Assembly (NCBI GenBank): GCA_900317345.1
Contig: ONGK01000002.1
Location: forward strand, 48,428 to 112,427
Length of the DNA: 64,000 nt
Direction of reading: 5' to 3'
DNA from: an uncultured Bacteroidales bacterium
GTDB lineage: Bacteria; Bacteroidota; Bacteroidia; Bacteroidales; Paludibacteraceae
How positions within the stretch are numbered: the stretch's first letter is position 1; every line of letters begins with the position of its first letter. A model generated the notes under the pieces. That model saw only the letters and a program-made list of their open reading frames with translations, was not told the origin of the DNA and ran no database searches. Shown here one piece after another: positions 34,567 through 43,056 of the stretch. Both the position numbers and the translations under genes were made by a program.

Positions 34567-35344
34567 AGTTATGAAGCGTTAACTGTCCTTTATTATCCAT
34601 CGCGGCATATGTCCATTGCTGGAAGCAATCGCCCAGAATGACTACGCGCGAACCACCCGCTATCTGCAGGTCCAGCTCGATATGCCGATGCCCGAAAATA
34701 TAATAATCGCGATGGTTGCCTTGCCGCTCCTGGTCCTTGGCGAAAAGCACCAGTTCCTCCTTGTCCTCGCCTTTGTACGGACACGGGTTTGCTATCTCTT
34801 TCAGGCGGCTTTTCTTCGCCCAGTTATAGCCGAATTTATTGCCCCATTTGGGCGGCAGGCAGCGAAAACAGAACTGCAGGAACGGGTTGTGGAATAGCTT
34901 GCGTAGCTGCATGAAGCGTTTTATCTTCCGTTGTACCTCTTTGGGGTATAGTGTTTCCCAGTTGTCGGGCAACAATCCGTCGCCGTGCGCCAGAAAGACC
35001 GACTTGCCGTGCATCTGGATAGTGCATGGCTCATAGTGTATCTCCGCTCTGGTCAGTTGCGCCAAACCGCCGAAGGTCCACAAGTCGTGGTTGCCGATGA
35101 AGATGTGTACATGGATGCCTTTCTTGACCAGCCTGCGTACAGTTTGGCAGAAGGGCTGGTACTGCCGCTTGCGCTTGTCGTGGATGAAATACTCCATCCA
35201 GAAATCGAACATGTCGCCGAGCATATAAATGGCCTCGGCGTCCTTGCTCATCTGCTCCAACAGGTCGATGAGTTTGCTCTGGTGCGGCCACCCTCGCTCA
35301 ATGGCCAGGCTGCCTAGATGCGCATCGCTCAAAAAATAAATCAT
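34559..35344 (-). CDS. lpxH: UDP-2,3-diacylglucosamine diphosphatase (LpxH-like)
   Basis: Calcineurin-like phosphoesterase of lipid A synthesis that cleaves UDP-2,3-diacylglucosamine to lipid X and UMP, at the cytoplasmic membrane surface. 261 residues. Metal-binding motifs in order: DAHLGS (residues 7-12), GDMFDFW, GNHDLWTFG, AHGDG and FGHRHIE. The central cap region is basic and aromatic, as in LpxH. Reads out of the SufT-like gene after a 5-bp gap and overlaps mazG. LpxG or LpxI alternatives are excluded by fold, but general phosphoesterases share these motifs, so the assignment rests on family resemblance and length. Confidence 0.88.
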   Translation of the reverse strand: MIYFLSDAHLGSLAIERGWPHQSKLIDLLEQMSKDAEAIYMLGDMFDFWMEYFIHDKRKRQYQPFCQTVRRLVKKGIHVHIFIGNHDLWTFGGLAQLTRAEIHYEPCTIQMHGKSVFLAHGDGLLPDNWETLYPKEVQRKIKRFMQLRKLFHNPFLQFCFRCLPPKWGNKFGYNWAKKSRLKEIANPCPYKGEDKEELVLFAKDQERQGNHRDYYIFGHRHIELDLQIAGGSRVVILGDCFQQWTYAAMDNKGQLTLHNYE

Positions 35345-35349
35345 ACTGT

Positions 35350-35664
35350 CTATAGAAATCCGAGTTCGAGCTTGGCTTCCTCACTCATCATCTCTTTCGT
35401 CCATTCCGGCTCGAACACAATATTCACATTCACGTCTTTGATGCCATCCACACTGCCTACTTTCTGCCGGATATCCTCCACGAGGAAATCGCCCGCAGGG
35501 CATGAAGGAGCAGTAAGCGTCATCGTGATATCGCATACGCCGTCGTTCTTCACCTCGATGCCGTAAATCAGCCCCAGATCGTATATGTTAACAGGAATCT
35601 CGGGGTCGAAGACGGTCTTAAGCATTTTTAATATGGCTTCTTCTCTTTCCAAAAACTCGTTCAT
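35350..35664 (-). CDS. DUF59/MIP18 family Fe-S assembly protein (SufT-like)
   Basis: 104-residue cytoplasmic protein of the MIP18/DUF59 family, whose members (SufT, PaaD) help mature iron-sulfur proteins. Conserved features: TVFDPEIPVNIYDLGLIYGI near the N-terminus and LTAPSCPAGDFLVEDI with the single conserved Cys, then a C-terminal strand NVNIVFEPEWTKEMMSEEAK. No suf or isc genes are next to it; it lies between a porin gene (7-bp gap) and lpxH (5-bp gap), a position that says nothing specific about its client protein. Confidence 0.92.
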   Translation of the reverse strand: MNEFLEREEAILKMLKTVFDPEIPVNIYDLGLIYGIEVKNDGVCDITMTLTAPSCPAGDFLVEDIRQKVGSVDGIKDVNVNIVFEPEWTKEMMSEEAKLELGFL

Positions 35665-35671
35665 TGCAGAT

Positions 35672-37114
35672 TTAGAAATTAAATCTTGTCATTAATTGCA
35701 CACGGTGGTTGGTCACCCAATGCAAGCCTGTTCGTGCAATACCGTTGAGGTCTTCTGTGCCGAATTGGCCGTACTGCACGGACGTTACTTCGTACTCGCA
35801 GCCCAGTTGGAACCTGCCGATGGTGTAGAGCAGGGTAGGTGCGAGACGCCACATCCGGTTCAAATTGCTCGGACGCGGCGTGTACAGCGCATCCGGGTGG
35901 CCGTCGTGGTCGCCATCGTAGAGTTTCTCTTTGGTGCCGAGGTTCTCTATATAGCCGGCAAAGAGGATGCCTTGCAACTTCTGCGGATGCTTGTCCTCCT
36001 GCGCGCCTACCTTGCCGCCATAGACGATGCTGAGCCATGTGGAGCTGTTGCGCAGCGGGGTGTAGTCCCACGAACCATCCGCATTGTGCGCCTTCACGCC
36101 GTAACCGCTATTCAGGTTCATGTGCTCGCCGGCTTCCGCAAAGATGGTCTTCGCCTTAATGGAGAACTCCCCTTTTATATACTGCAAATACAGGAAAGGC
36201 GACGCCGTGGTGATACGGTCCCTAACGCTGACGCTGATACTCTTTCCCCCGATCTCCACAGTCCCTATTCGGCGAGGCTTGATACTCAGCACGTCTGCTC
36301 CGGCACGCATGAGAAATCCTTTGTCATGTACGCTGATGCCCAGATACGCCTCCGGCGTCTTTCCGAACATAATATAATCGGCGGACGAAATACTTCCCGG
36401 ACCGGTGGATATATACTGCATTTGCCACAGCAATGCACCTGTGAGGGTGAAATACTTGCCGAGCCGTGCGTCCATCTTTACTTGCGGCGAGCGGTTGAAC
36501 GGCCCGAAAGGAGCACCGGAAGCCAGAGAAATGACGTCGCACAAATCCGCCGCCATCGGATGCCACGCCTGTCCCATGAGCAAGTCCACGCGGGCATGGT
36601 CCTTGCCGCCCATTATAGGCAGGCTGTCCCATCCGAGAGTGAGGTATGCCTGCCGCAGACGGAACTGCGCCACGCCGCTTACCGAGTGCGCCACTTTAGT
36701 ACTTAAGCCGGCATAGAAATCAGCTTCAATCTTACCTCCGAACTCCGTGCCACGCCATTTATAGCCGACGATATCTACGCCGGCACGCGTGGTGAGCGAA
36801 AGAAAACGGAAGGTGCTGACGGCGTTCAAGTCCTGGCGAGGGATACCGGATGCAGCCGCCTCGGCCTCCGTCTGGTTCCACGCCTCGTCATACGGCTGGT
36901 AGTTGTATAGGTCTCCCACACCCGACATCGATTCGCGGCTGTCATATGCAAAATAATTGCGGATGAAACCGTAGAACTTAAAATGCTGCCTAAGGTGGCT
37001 TTTCACCGCCTCTTTCTTCGCCTGTTTGTCAGACGCAGCAACCTCTCCTGCGTTTTGCGCAAAGAGAGAAATACTTACGGCCAGTATGCTTGCTAAAACT
37101 ATCGTTTTTTTCAT
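35672..37114 (-). CDS. Outer-membrane porin-like beta-barrel protein
   Basis: 480 residues from the ATG at 37114 (MKKTIVLASILAVSISLFAQ signal peptide). The mature protein starts with a short charged helix (DKQAKKEAVKSHLRQH) and then alternating amphipathic strands (FKFYGFIRNYFAYDSRES; LGCEYEVTSVQYGQFG) ending in a terminal Phe (RVQLMTRFNF), as expected of a BamA-assembled barrel of about 16 strands. It resembles Bacteroidota porins related to DcaP, but the substrate cannot be predicted. First gene of the sufT-lpxH-mazG operon. Its start codon is only 7 nt from the -7 promoter element, implying a nearly leaderless mRNA. Confidence 0.78.
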   Translation of the reverse strand: MKKTIVLASILAVSISLFAQNAGEVAASDKQAKKEAVKSHLRQHFKFYGFIRNYFAYDSRESMSGVGDLYNYQPYDEAWNQTEAEAAASGIPRQDLNAVSTFRFLSLTTRAGVDIVGYKWRGTEFGGKIEADFYAGLSTKVAHSVSGVAQFRLRQAYLTLGWDSLPIMGGKDHARVDLLMGQAWHPMAADLCDVISLASGAPFGPFNRSPQVKMDARLGKYFTLTGALLWQMQYISTGPGSISSADYIMFGKTPEAYLGISVHDKGFLMRAGADVLSIKPRRIGTVEIGGKSISVSVRDRITTASPFLYLQYIKGEFSIKAKTIFAEAGEHMNLNSGYGVKAHNADGSWDYTPLRNSSTWLSIVYGGKVGAQEDKHPQKLQGILFAGYIENLGTKEKLYDGDHDGHPDALYTPRPSNLNRMWRLAPTLLYTIGRFQLGCEYEVTSVQYGQFGTEDLNGIARTGLHWVTNHRVQLMTRFNF

Positions 37115-37121
37115 ATTGGGC

Positions 37122-37153
37122 GCAAAGGTACTGCTTTTTTCTGACATATGCAA
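37122..37153 (-). promoter_or_regulatory. Promoter of porin-sufT-lpxH-mazG operon
   Basis: TTTG at 37154-37151, 20-nt spacer, TACCTTTGC at 37130-37122. The upstream element is half of a palindrome (atatgcaa-atttt-ttgcatat). Seven bases to the ATG. Confidence 0.85.
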
Positions 37154-37195
37154 ATTTTTTGCATATTTTGGAATACGTGAGCAGAAAAAACACCG

Positions 37196-37837
37196 TTATG
37201 GTTGTACCAAGAGGAGCCACGTAGCTATCGTGTGGCAGGTGGAGCCCAGTATGATGAATACATGCCAGATGGCATGCCAGTATGCGTGTTGCTCGTCGCC
37301 ATGAAAGAAATACGCGCCGGCGGTGTAGAAAACGCCTTCCGCCACCACCCACCAGAACGCCGCGTGCGGCATGTGCACCCACATTGGCCAGAAAATAACC
37401 AGTGCCACCCATCCCATAGCGAGGTAGAGCGCAAGCGATAAACGCGGGTGCTTGCCCAAAGCGATAAACTTGCCGATAGCCCCGGCGATGACGCATGTCC
37501 AAAGAAATCCGAATACCGTCCAACCGACCCATCCGCCGATAGCAGAGATGCAAATCAGCGAGTACGAACCGGCTATCATGACGTAAATGGAAATATGGTC
37601 AAAAATCCTCAGCCGAGCCTTATGAACAGGGTTGGTGGCGGCGTGGTAAAGCGTGGAAGAGCCATACATGAGAAGCGAGCCGAAGATGAAAAGACCTGTG
37701 CCGACGATGTTCAGCGGCGTGGTGGAGATAGCCAGCCGAAGCAGCGGCCATGCCACCGCCACTGTGGCAATAAACGCCACGAAATGGGTCCATGTGTTCG
37801 CTCGTTCTTCCCCTGTTAGCCTCATCATACACCGCAT
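37196..37837 (-). CDS. trhA: TrhA/hemolysin III family membrane protein
   Basis: 213-residue seven-helix inner-membrane protein of the PAQR/hemolysin III family; bacterial members such as TrhA (YqfA) affect membrane-energy homeostasis, and haemolysis is not implied. The zinc-site residues of PAQR proteins are present: SSTLYHA after helix 2, FDHISIYVMIAGSY, and HAIWHVFIILGSTCH at the C-terminus. Directly abuts the GH3 gene (stop at 37838, start at 37837); alternative starts at 37828 and 37825 would shorten the N-terminus by 3-4 residues. Its role in a glycan locus is unexplained; it may just be carried on the transcript. Confidence 0.88.
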   Translation of the reverse strand: MRCMMRLTGEERANTWTHFVAFIATVAVAWPLLRLAISTTPLNIVGTGLFIFGSLLMYGSSTLYHAATNPVHKARLRIFDHISIYVMIAGSYSLICISAIGGWVGWTVFGFLWTCVIAGAIGKFIALGKHPRLSLALYLAMGWVALVIFWPMWVHMPHAAFWWVVAEGVFYTAGAYFFHGDEQHAYWHAIWHVFIILGSTCHTIATWLLLVQP

Positions 37838-40135
37838 TTATTCAATGGTTAGCAAGCGCATGTCGGTCTCGCGTGCGTTGCGGCCGATCATAATTTCCAC
37901 TTCTCCGGGTTCGATAGTCCATTGAGGCGCGAGGTTGGCATCGACTGATGGCGCGTAGTAACCGAGCAGGTCCGCATTGATGGCAAACTGCACCTCTTTG
38001 CTTTCTCCGGGTGCCAACGTGATACGCTCGAATCCTCGCAACTCTTTCTGCGGCCGCACACCTTTTGCCACGCGGTCGCAAATATATAGTTGCACGACTT
38101 CTGCACCTGTGTATTCGCCTGTATTCGTGACGGTTACGCTTGCTGTCACACGGCCGTCCATCGGCATTGTACTGCTGCTTAGCGTCATCGGGCTGTAGTC
38201 AAACGAGGTGTAACTCAGGCCATAACCGAAGGGGTACAGCGGCCAGTTGCTGACGTCGGCATAACAGGTGATGAACTTATTGAATTCGCCTTCGTCATTG
38301 CGTCGCGAAGTGGTCATTTGGCGGTATGAGAACGGGTACTGGCCCACGTGCCGCGGTAACTGTACGGTGAGTCGTCCCGACGGGTTCACTTCTCCGAAGA
38401 GGATATCCGCTACCGCATCGGCGGTCTCGCTGCCTCCGAACCATGCTTCCAGGATTGCCGGCACATGTTCCGTTTCCCAGTTCAGAACGGTCGGCCGTCC
38501 AGCGAAATGCACCAATACTATCGGTTTGCCGAGTTTGGCAAGCTCGACCAGCAAGTCATGCTGTGCATCGGGCATCTCGATGTTCACGCGCGAGGAGCAC
38601 TCTCCGGCCATCTCACTGGCTTCTCCCATGGCAGCGATGATGACATCTGCCTGGTGTGCGACACGCAGTGCCTCCGCCTTCATCTGCTCCGCGCTGCGCG
38701 GGTCGCGCATCTCACGGCCGAACATAGTGCCGATGGCTTCCGCTTTGGCGTCATACATGAGGTTTGAACCTTTCGCATAGAGCAACTTGGCCTCCGTGCC
38801 CTTCAGGGCATCTTCAAGCCCTTCTTTGATGGTTTTGTACCGGTCCGGTACGGCGGCTACCGCCCATGTGCCGGACATGTTCGGCCGGGTGTTGGCAAGC
38901 GGTCCGATAAGGGCGATTGTTCCTTTCTTTTTCAGCGGCAGGATGTTTTGCTCATTCTTTAGCAACACCATGCACTCTCCGGCAATGCGCCGTGCCTCTG
39001 CGCGGTGCTCCGGGCAGAGCATGACTTGCGCCCGCCGTGTGGTGTCGCAGTAGCGGTAGGGGTCGTCGAACAGACCGAGTTTATATTTTGCCTCCAGCAC
39101 TCGCCGACAAGCGGCGTTGATGGCTTTGGCGTTGGCCTTGGCTTTGGCTTCATCCATCGTCTGCAGCAGACCACAGGATACCATATCCATATCGAGCCCT
39201 GCCTGGAGGCACTGGAGAGCCGACTCCTCCAGCGTAGCGCACACCCGGTGGTCCATCAGTTCCTCCACCGCCGTGTAATCGCTCACCACAAATCCATTGA
39301 ATCCCCATTGCTCACGCAGCAGGTCGGTCAGCAGCCATTTATTGCCGGTGGACGGGATGCCGTGCATGGTGTTGAACGCTGCCATAACGGAACCAGCGCC
39401 GGCATCGACTGCGGCCTTGTAGGGTTGCATATATTCGTTGAAAGCGTGATAGTCGTCGATATAGACGTTATTATATTCCCGTCCGGCTTCCACGGCGCCG
39501 TACAGGGCAAAATGCTTGACGCATGCCATCATCGTAGCCGGGTCGTCCAGGTCGTTCCCCTGGTATCCATGCACCATCGCTTCGGCAACTCGACTGCCCA
39601 GATACGGGTCTTCTCCGGCGCCTTCGCTGATGCGTCCCCATCGTCCGTCATGGCATACATCCACCATGGGCGAGAAGGTCCAACAAATACCATCCGCCGT
39701 GGCTTCGGCAGCGGCTATCTCCGCTGAGCGCTCGATAGCCTTCATGTCCCACGAGCAGGAAAGCGCCAGCGGGATGGGGAAGACAGTTTCGTAGCCATGG
39801 ATAACATCCATACCGAAAAGAATAGGGATGCCGAGCCGGCTCTCCTCGACGGCAATTCGTTGTATCTCGCGTATATATGCCGCTCCTTTGAGGTTAAAGA
39901 GCCCGCCTATTTTTCCTTGCCGAATATCCTCCCCGACATGTGTTGTTCTCGGTTCTCCGGTGACGATATCGCCCGCTACGGGCAGGTTGAGCTGCCCTAA
40001 TTTCTCCTCCCACGTCATACGTGCCATGAGTTCGTCCACAAAGCGGTTCATTTCCGCGTCACGGCTGTCGGTGCGCGAAGAACAGGATGCGAGGATTATC
40101 GCAAATCCAAGGATTGAGAGTATTCTGAGTTTCAT
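37838..40135 (-). CDS. GH3 beta-glucosidase lipoprotein
   Basis: Exo-acting beta-glucosidase of glycoside hydrolase family 3, predicted periplasmic. 765 residues; lipobox ILASC, Cys18. (beta/alpha)8 domain with KHFALYGAVEAGRE around residue 208 and the catalytic nucleophile Asp286 in GFVVSDYTAV; the second domain has EASEMAGECSS, where the acid/base Glu is expected, and a C-terminal fibronectin-III-like domain (VTVTNTGEYTGAEVVQLYI, PQKELRGFERITL). It follows a GH144-like endoglucanase by 3 nt. GH3 enzymes paired with GH144 act on beta-1,2-gluco-oligosaccharides (sophoro-oligosaccharides), so that specificity is the best guess; beta-1,3, -1,4 and -1,6 activity remain possible. Confidence 0.93.
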   Translation of the reverse strand: MKLRILSILGFAIILASCSSRTDSRDAEMNRFVDELMARMTWEEKLGQLNLPVAGDIVTGEPRTTHVGEDIRQGKIGGLFNLKGAAYIREIQRIAVEESRLGIPILFGMDVIHGYETVFPIPLALSCSWDMKAIERSAEIAAAEATADGICWTFSPMVDVCHDGRWGRISEGAGEDPYLGSRVAEAMVHGYQGNDLDDPATMMACVKHFALYGAVEAGREYNNVYIDDYHAFNEYMQPYKAAVDAGAGSVMAAFNTMHGIPSTGNKWLLTDLLREQWGFNGFVVSDYTAVEELMDHRVCATLEESALQCLQAGLDMDMVSCGLLQTMDEAKAKANAKAINAACRRVLEAKYKLGLFDDPYRYCDTTRRAQVMLCPEHRAEARRIAGECMVLLKNEQNILPLKKKGTIALIGPLANTRPNMSGTWAVAAVPDRYKTIKEGLEDALKGTEAKLLYAKGSNLMYDAKAEAIGTMFGREMRDPRSAEQMKAEALRVAHQADVIIAAMGEASEMAGECSSRVNIEMPDAQHDLLVELAKLGKPIVLVHFAGRPTVLNWETEHVPAILEAWFGGSETADAVADILFGEVNPSGRLTVQLPRHVGQYPFSYRQMTTSRRNDEGEFNKFITCYADVSNWPLYPFGYGLSYTSFDYSPMTLSSSTMPMDGRVTASVTVTNTGEYTGAEVVQLYICDRVAKGVRPQKELRGFERITLAPGESKEVQFAINADLLGYYAPSVDANLAPQWTIEPGEVEIMIGRNARETDMRLLTIE

Positions 40136-40138
40136 ATA

Positions 40139-41485
40139 TTATTGTGGTGTATACGTTATATCGAGTTTCCGGAGTCCTTCCTGAATTTCGGGGCATGACA
40201 TAAAGAGCCGCCATAGTAGTCCGGACCGGTAGTTCTCTATCATCGGAGCGATAGTGAGTTGGTCGATGGCGAGGTATCGTCTTGGGTACCATTTGGCGGC
40301 AACGCTATACCCGTCGTAGAAGCCATAATCGCCCCATAGCAGCGCTTTGCGGCGATACCAGTACCGTGCTGCGGCCATGGCTTGGTCGGGCGCATAGGGG
40401 AAGCTGGAGAGGGCAGCGGTGAATGTGATGACACCTCGGTCATTGTTCGGCGCATGAGCTTCATATCCGTTTACGGAGTATCCGGCTGTCAATCCCCAGC
40501 AACTATCCGAATAGTTCGGATACCCTTTGGGGTTCGCCACGCAGTAGGCGAAGTTGCTCATCGTGTGCGCTTTCATTGCCTCTCCGTAGTCGGCATACTG
40601 GTCTTTCAACCCAATAGGGCAAAGCCCGAACCAGCTATAGTGCGCCCAGAAGAGCGGTCCTCCGGTCGCTTCGGCCCCGTTATGCTTGAGTTGCAGCTTA
40701 TATCCGTATGGCGCAGCATCCGAGCGTATGCCGCCATTACGAGCCCAGCCTTTGTGGTAGCAGGAAGCGGGCACAGCGTGCGTGGGGGACGAGGCGGCGA
40801 GGAGATAGACAACCATACATTCGTTGTAGCCCTCCAGTTTCATATCCATGTCCCAGCCGTAGTTGGGGCTCCAGTGCCAGTAGAGGACGTCCTGCCCGTT
40901 ACGTTGGAACCAGTCGAACTCCATCTCGCGCCACAGTGCATTGATGCCGTCAATAACCTGTTTCTCGTTCTCTACGGTGGAGTCCATATATTGCCGTGCG
41001 CAGAGCAGTCCCTGCATGAGGAAGGCACTCTCGACGAGGTCGGCGCCATCGTCCTTCGGGCTGAAGGGTGCCACTCGTCCGGACGGGTACAGCCAGTGCG
41101 GCCATACACCATGGAAGCGGTTTGCGCGTGCGAGGAAGTTGACGATGCGTTGCAACCGCGCGACGCCGTCGGTACGTGCGATGAAGCCTCTATGCATTGC
41201 CACAACAAGACCGGCTATGCCGAAGCCGCTGCCGCCGGTGGTGATGATGGTCGGGTCGTCGTATCCGTAGTCGTCATCCATATGGATACGTTCATACGCC
41301 AGTCCGGAATTCGGTTCGGCGCCCGCCCACATATAATTGAAATGCGCGCGCTGGAGCGTGTCCAGCATCTCTTCGTCCGTCAGCACCTCCTGCCCCGGCT
41401 TGGGCGGGTTGGGCGAAGGAGTCTTGTCGCACGCGGTGATCGCAAACGCAAGGGCAATGATAAGAGCAAACTTCATTATTTTCAT
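40139..41485 (-). CDS. GH144-like endo-beta-1,2-glucanase lipoprotein
   Basis: 448 residues, lipobox FAITAC, Cys19, then a Pro-rich linker (PSPNPPKPGQE). The remainder is the glucoamylase-like (alpha/alpha)6 domain that defines GH144 and relatives: QRAHFNYMWAGAEPNSGLAYER, TTGGSGFGIAGLVVAMHRGF, FMQ-type DGADLVESAFLMQGLL, YWHWSPNYGWDMDMKLEGYNE, and the late SCWGLTAGYSVNGYEAHAP. Characterised family members (for example from Chitinophaga) cut beta-1,2-glucan internally. It lies between SusD and GH3, so the polysaccharide would be cut, imported and finished to glucose by the neighbours. Family membership is by motif reading; I cannot run the HMM. Confidence 0.85.
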   Translation of the reverse strand: MKIMKFALIIALAFAITACDKTPSPNPPKPGQEVLTDEEMLDTLQRAHFNYMWAGAEPNSGLAYERIHMDDDYGYDDPTIITTGGSGFGIAGLVVAMHRGFIARTDGVARLQRIVNFLARANRFHGVWPHWLYPSGRVAPFSPKDDGADLVESAFLMQGLLCARQYMDSTVENEKQVIDGINALWREMEFDWFQRNGQDVLYWHWSPNYGWDMDMKLEGYNECMVVYLLAASSPTHAVPASCYHKGWARNGGIRSDAAPYGYKLQLKHNGAEATGGPLFWAHYSWFGLCPIGLKDQYADYGEAMKAHTMSNFAYCVANPKGYPNYSDSCWGLTAGYSVNGYEAHAPNNDRGVITFTAALSSFPYAPDQAMAAARYWYRRKALLWGDYGFYDGYSVAAKWYPRRYLAIDQLTIAPMIENYRSGLLWRLFMSCPEIQEGLRKLDITYTPQ

Positions 41486-41514
41486 GTATTCGTTATGACG
41501 TTCTTGGAAGATGA

Positions 41515-43029
41515 TTATTCCGGTTCAACAGCGAGGTCCGGCAGGTTAACGAGCAGTGAGCCGGGCACCGGCCAGTATGCTTTGGCTTCGGTCCATTCTC
41601 CGGCAGCCTGGTCTCGTATGAGCGCAGGGTCGTTGAGCACTGTTTCCGCCAGCCCTGTGCGGACGAGGTCAGTATATCTTAGTCCCCATTCCGAGCATAG
41701 TTCCATACGCCGCTCGTCAAGAATCTGCTCTACGGTCACGCCCGTAAGGGTGGGCATCCCGGCACGAGTACGCACATCGTTGAAAGGCGCGTCTCCGCTC
41801 TTCCCGTTGCGCACTTTGGCCTCGGCGTTCATCAGCAGCACTTCGGCGTAGCGGAGCAGACGGACGTTGTTGTTTCGTCCCCAATCTGTGGTGCCCGTCG
41901 TCATCTGGTCATATGGTAAATAGGCTTTCCCGTTGAAATAGGACGAACCCTCTATCTGGAAGTTCTCTCGTGTCTTAGTGCCGCTCTCCAGCACCGAGGT
42001 CTCCAGTCGGATGGTCTCGCCGCGGGCCTTGCACCATTCTACGAAACGGCTGTTGTACTGCATGAAATTCCATCCGGCGATGGTGATGCTTTCGCCTCCC
42101 ACAGAACCGGTAAGCGTTGCGCCTTGCGCCACATACCATTGGTCAATACCGATATAATCTCCGGTAGCCAGACCGAAGTCCGTCACCTGTACCTCCATCA
42201 TACTCTCATCGCATAGTTTGCCGGGTATCTTAAAGAGGTTGTAGTAGTCCGGGTAGAGCGAGAAACCGCCGTTGGTGATGATGTCGTCTGTCAGTGTCTC
42301 CACCTTTGGGTAGTCCTTGAGCACCATGGCGAAACGGGCTGCGAGTGCTTCGGCTGTAAAGGCGGAGAAGGCGCCCATGTGCTCCATTTCGTTTGGTCTC
42401 ATTCGTTGCATGTGGGGTATCACCGCTTCGAGTTGCGCCAGCGCATACTCGCATACATGCTCACGGGTAGAACGGACAAAACGTGTCTGATTGTTATCCT
42501 TGAGCAGCACGCACGCGCCGAAGGAGGTGGAGAGCATATAGTATGCCCATGCCTGGATGGTGACCACTTCGCCGCGGTAACTCAGGTATTTTTTGTAGTC
42601 CTCCGATTCGGGTGCGATATACTTGGCGTATTTCTCCAGCGCCTCGAGGGTGGCATTGCCTGTACGGATGATATCGTACATGTTGGTCCATGCATTGCTG
42701 AGCGCCCAGTAAGAGTTGGGGCATTGATAACCGCCGCGGTATCCGAAGCGGAGCGCGTCCTGTTGGTCATCCGTTCGTCCGGATGTCATGTCGTCGTCAC
42801 GGCCTGTCCACAGCATATTGAGTGCCCAGTGCATACCCGGCCAGCGCAACTTGGAGTACACGCCAATGACGGGTTGATACATCTCCGAGGTCTTGGTGTA
42901 GTCGATGTCAGAAACAGCTATTTTGTTCTCTGTGTCGATATCGAGGAACGAGCAGGAGGGCATTATTGCAAAAAAGGCAATAATAATTGAAAATTGAAAA
43001 TTGAAAATTGAAAATTTATTTGTTTTCAT
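41515..43029 (-). CDS. SusD-like lipoprotein of beta-glucan locus
   Basis: 504 residues, surface glycan-binding partner of the adjacent SusC. Lipobox IMPSC, Cys26, followed by SFLDIDTENKIAVSD. SusD helical core visible (YNTMYDII-type NAWTNMYDIIRTGNATLEAL; RGEVVTIQAWAYYMLSTSFG) and the C-terminal family pattern ILDERRMELCSEWGLRYTDL. The signal peptide FSIFNFQFSII is encoded by a 7-bp tandem repeat (42987-43014) whose copy number sets the reading frame. 27 nt behind susC and 29 nt ahead of the GH144-like gene. Confidence 0.93.
   Translation of the reverse strand: MKTNKFSIFNFQFSIIIAFFAIMPSCSFLDIDTENKIAVSDIDYTKTSEMYQPVIGVYSKLRWPGMHWALNMLWTGRDDDMTSGRTDDQQDALRFGYRGGYQCPNSYWALSNAWTNMYDIIRTGNATLEALEKYAKYIAPESEDYKKYLSYRGEVVTIQAWAYYMLSTSFGACVLLKDNNQTRFVRSTREHVCEYALAQLEAVIPHMQRMRPNEMEHMGAFSAFTAEALAARFAMVLKDYPKVETLTDDIITNGGFSLYPDYYNLFKIPGKLCDESMMEVQVTDFGLATGDYIGIDQWYVAQGATLTGSVGGESITIAGWNFMQYNSRFVEWCKARGETIRLETSVLESGTKTRENFQIEGSSYFNGKAYLPYDQMTTGTTDWGRNNNVRLLRYAEVLLMNAEAKVRNGKSGDAPFNDVRTRAGMPTLTGVTVEQILDERRMELCSEWGLRYTDLVRTGLAETVLNDPALIRDQAAGEWTEAKAYWPVPGSLLVNLPDLAVEPE
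42987..43014. repeat. 7-bp tandem repeat in susD signal-peptide codons
   Basis: Four exact units of ttgaaaa, plus partial units at both sides (from about 42984 to 43018). Coding strand reads ttttcaa repeated, giving the cyclic peptide FSIFNFQ over 21 bp. Gain or loss of one unit would shift the frame from codon about 7 onward. Confidence 0.93.
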
Positions 43030-43056
43030 AATATATTTCCTTTCATTTTCAGTTTA

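Noticed and set aside
37838-41485. Assigning the GH3/GH144 locus to starch or cellulose
   Set aside because: No amylase, pullulanase or GH5/GH9 genes; the GH144-like domain points to beta-1,2-glucan instead.
40382-41851. 489-codon open frame opposite the GH144-like and susD genes
   Set aside because: Spans two genes with strong family motifs on the other strand; composition is Cys/Arg/Val-rich and resembles nothing known.
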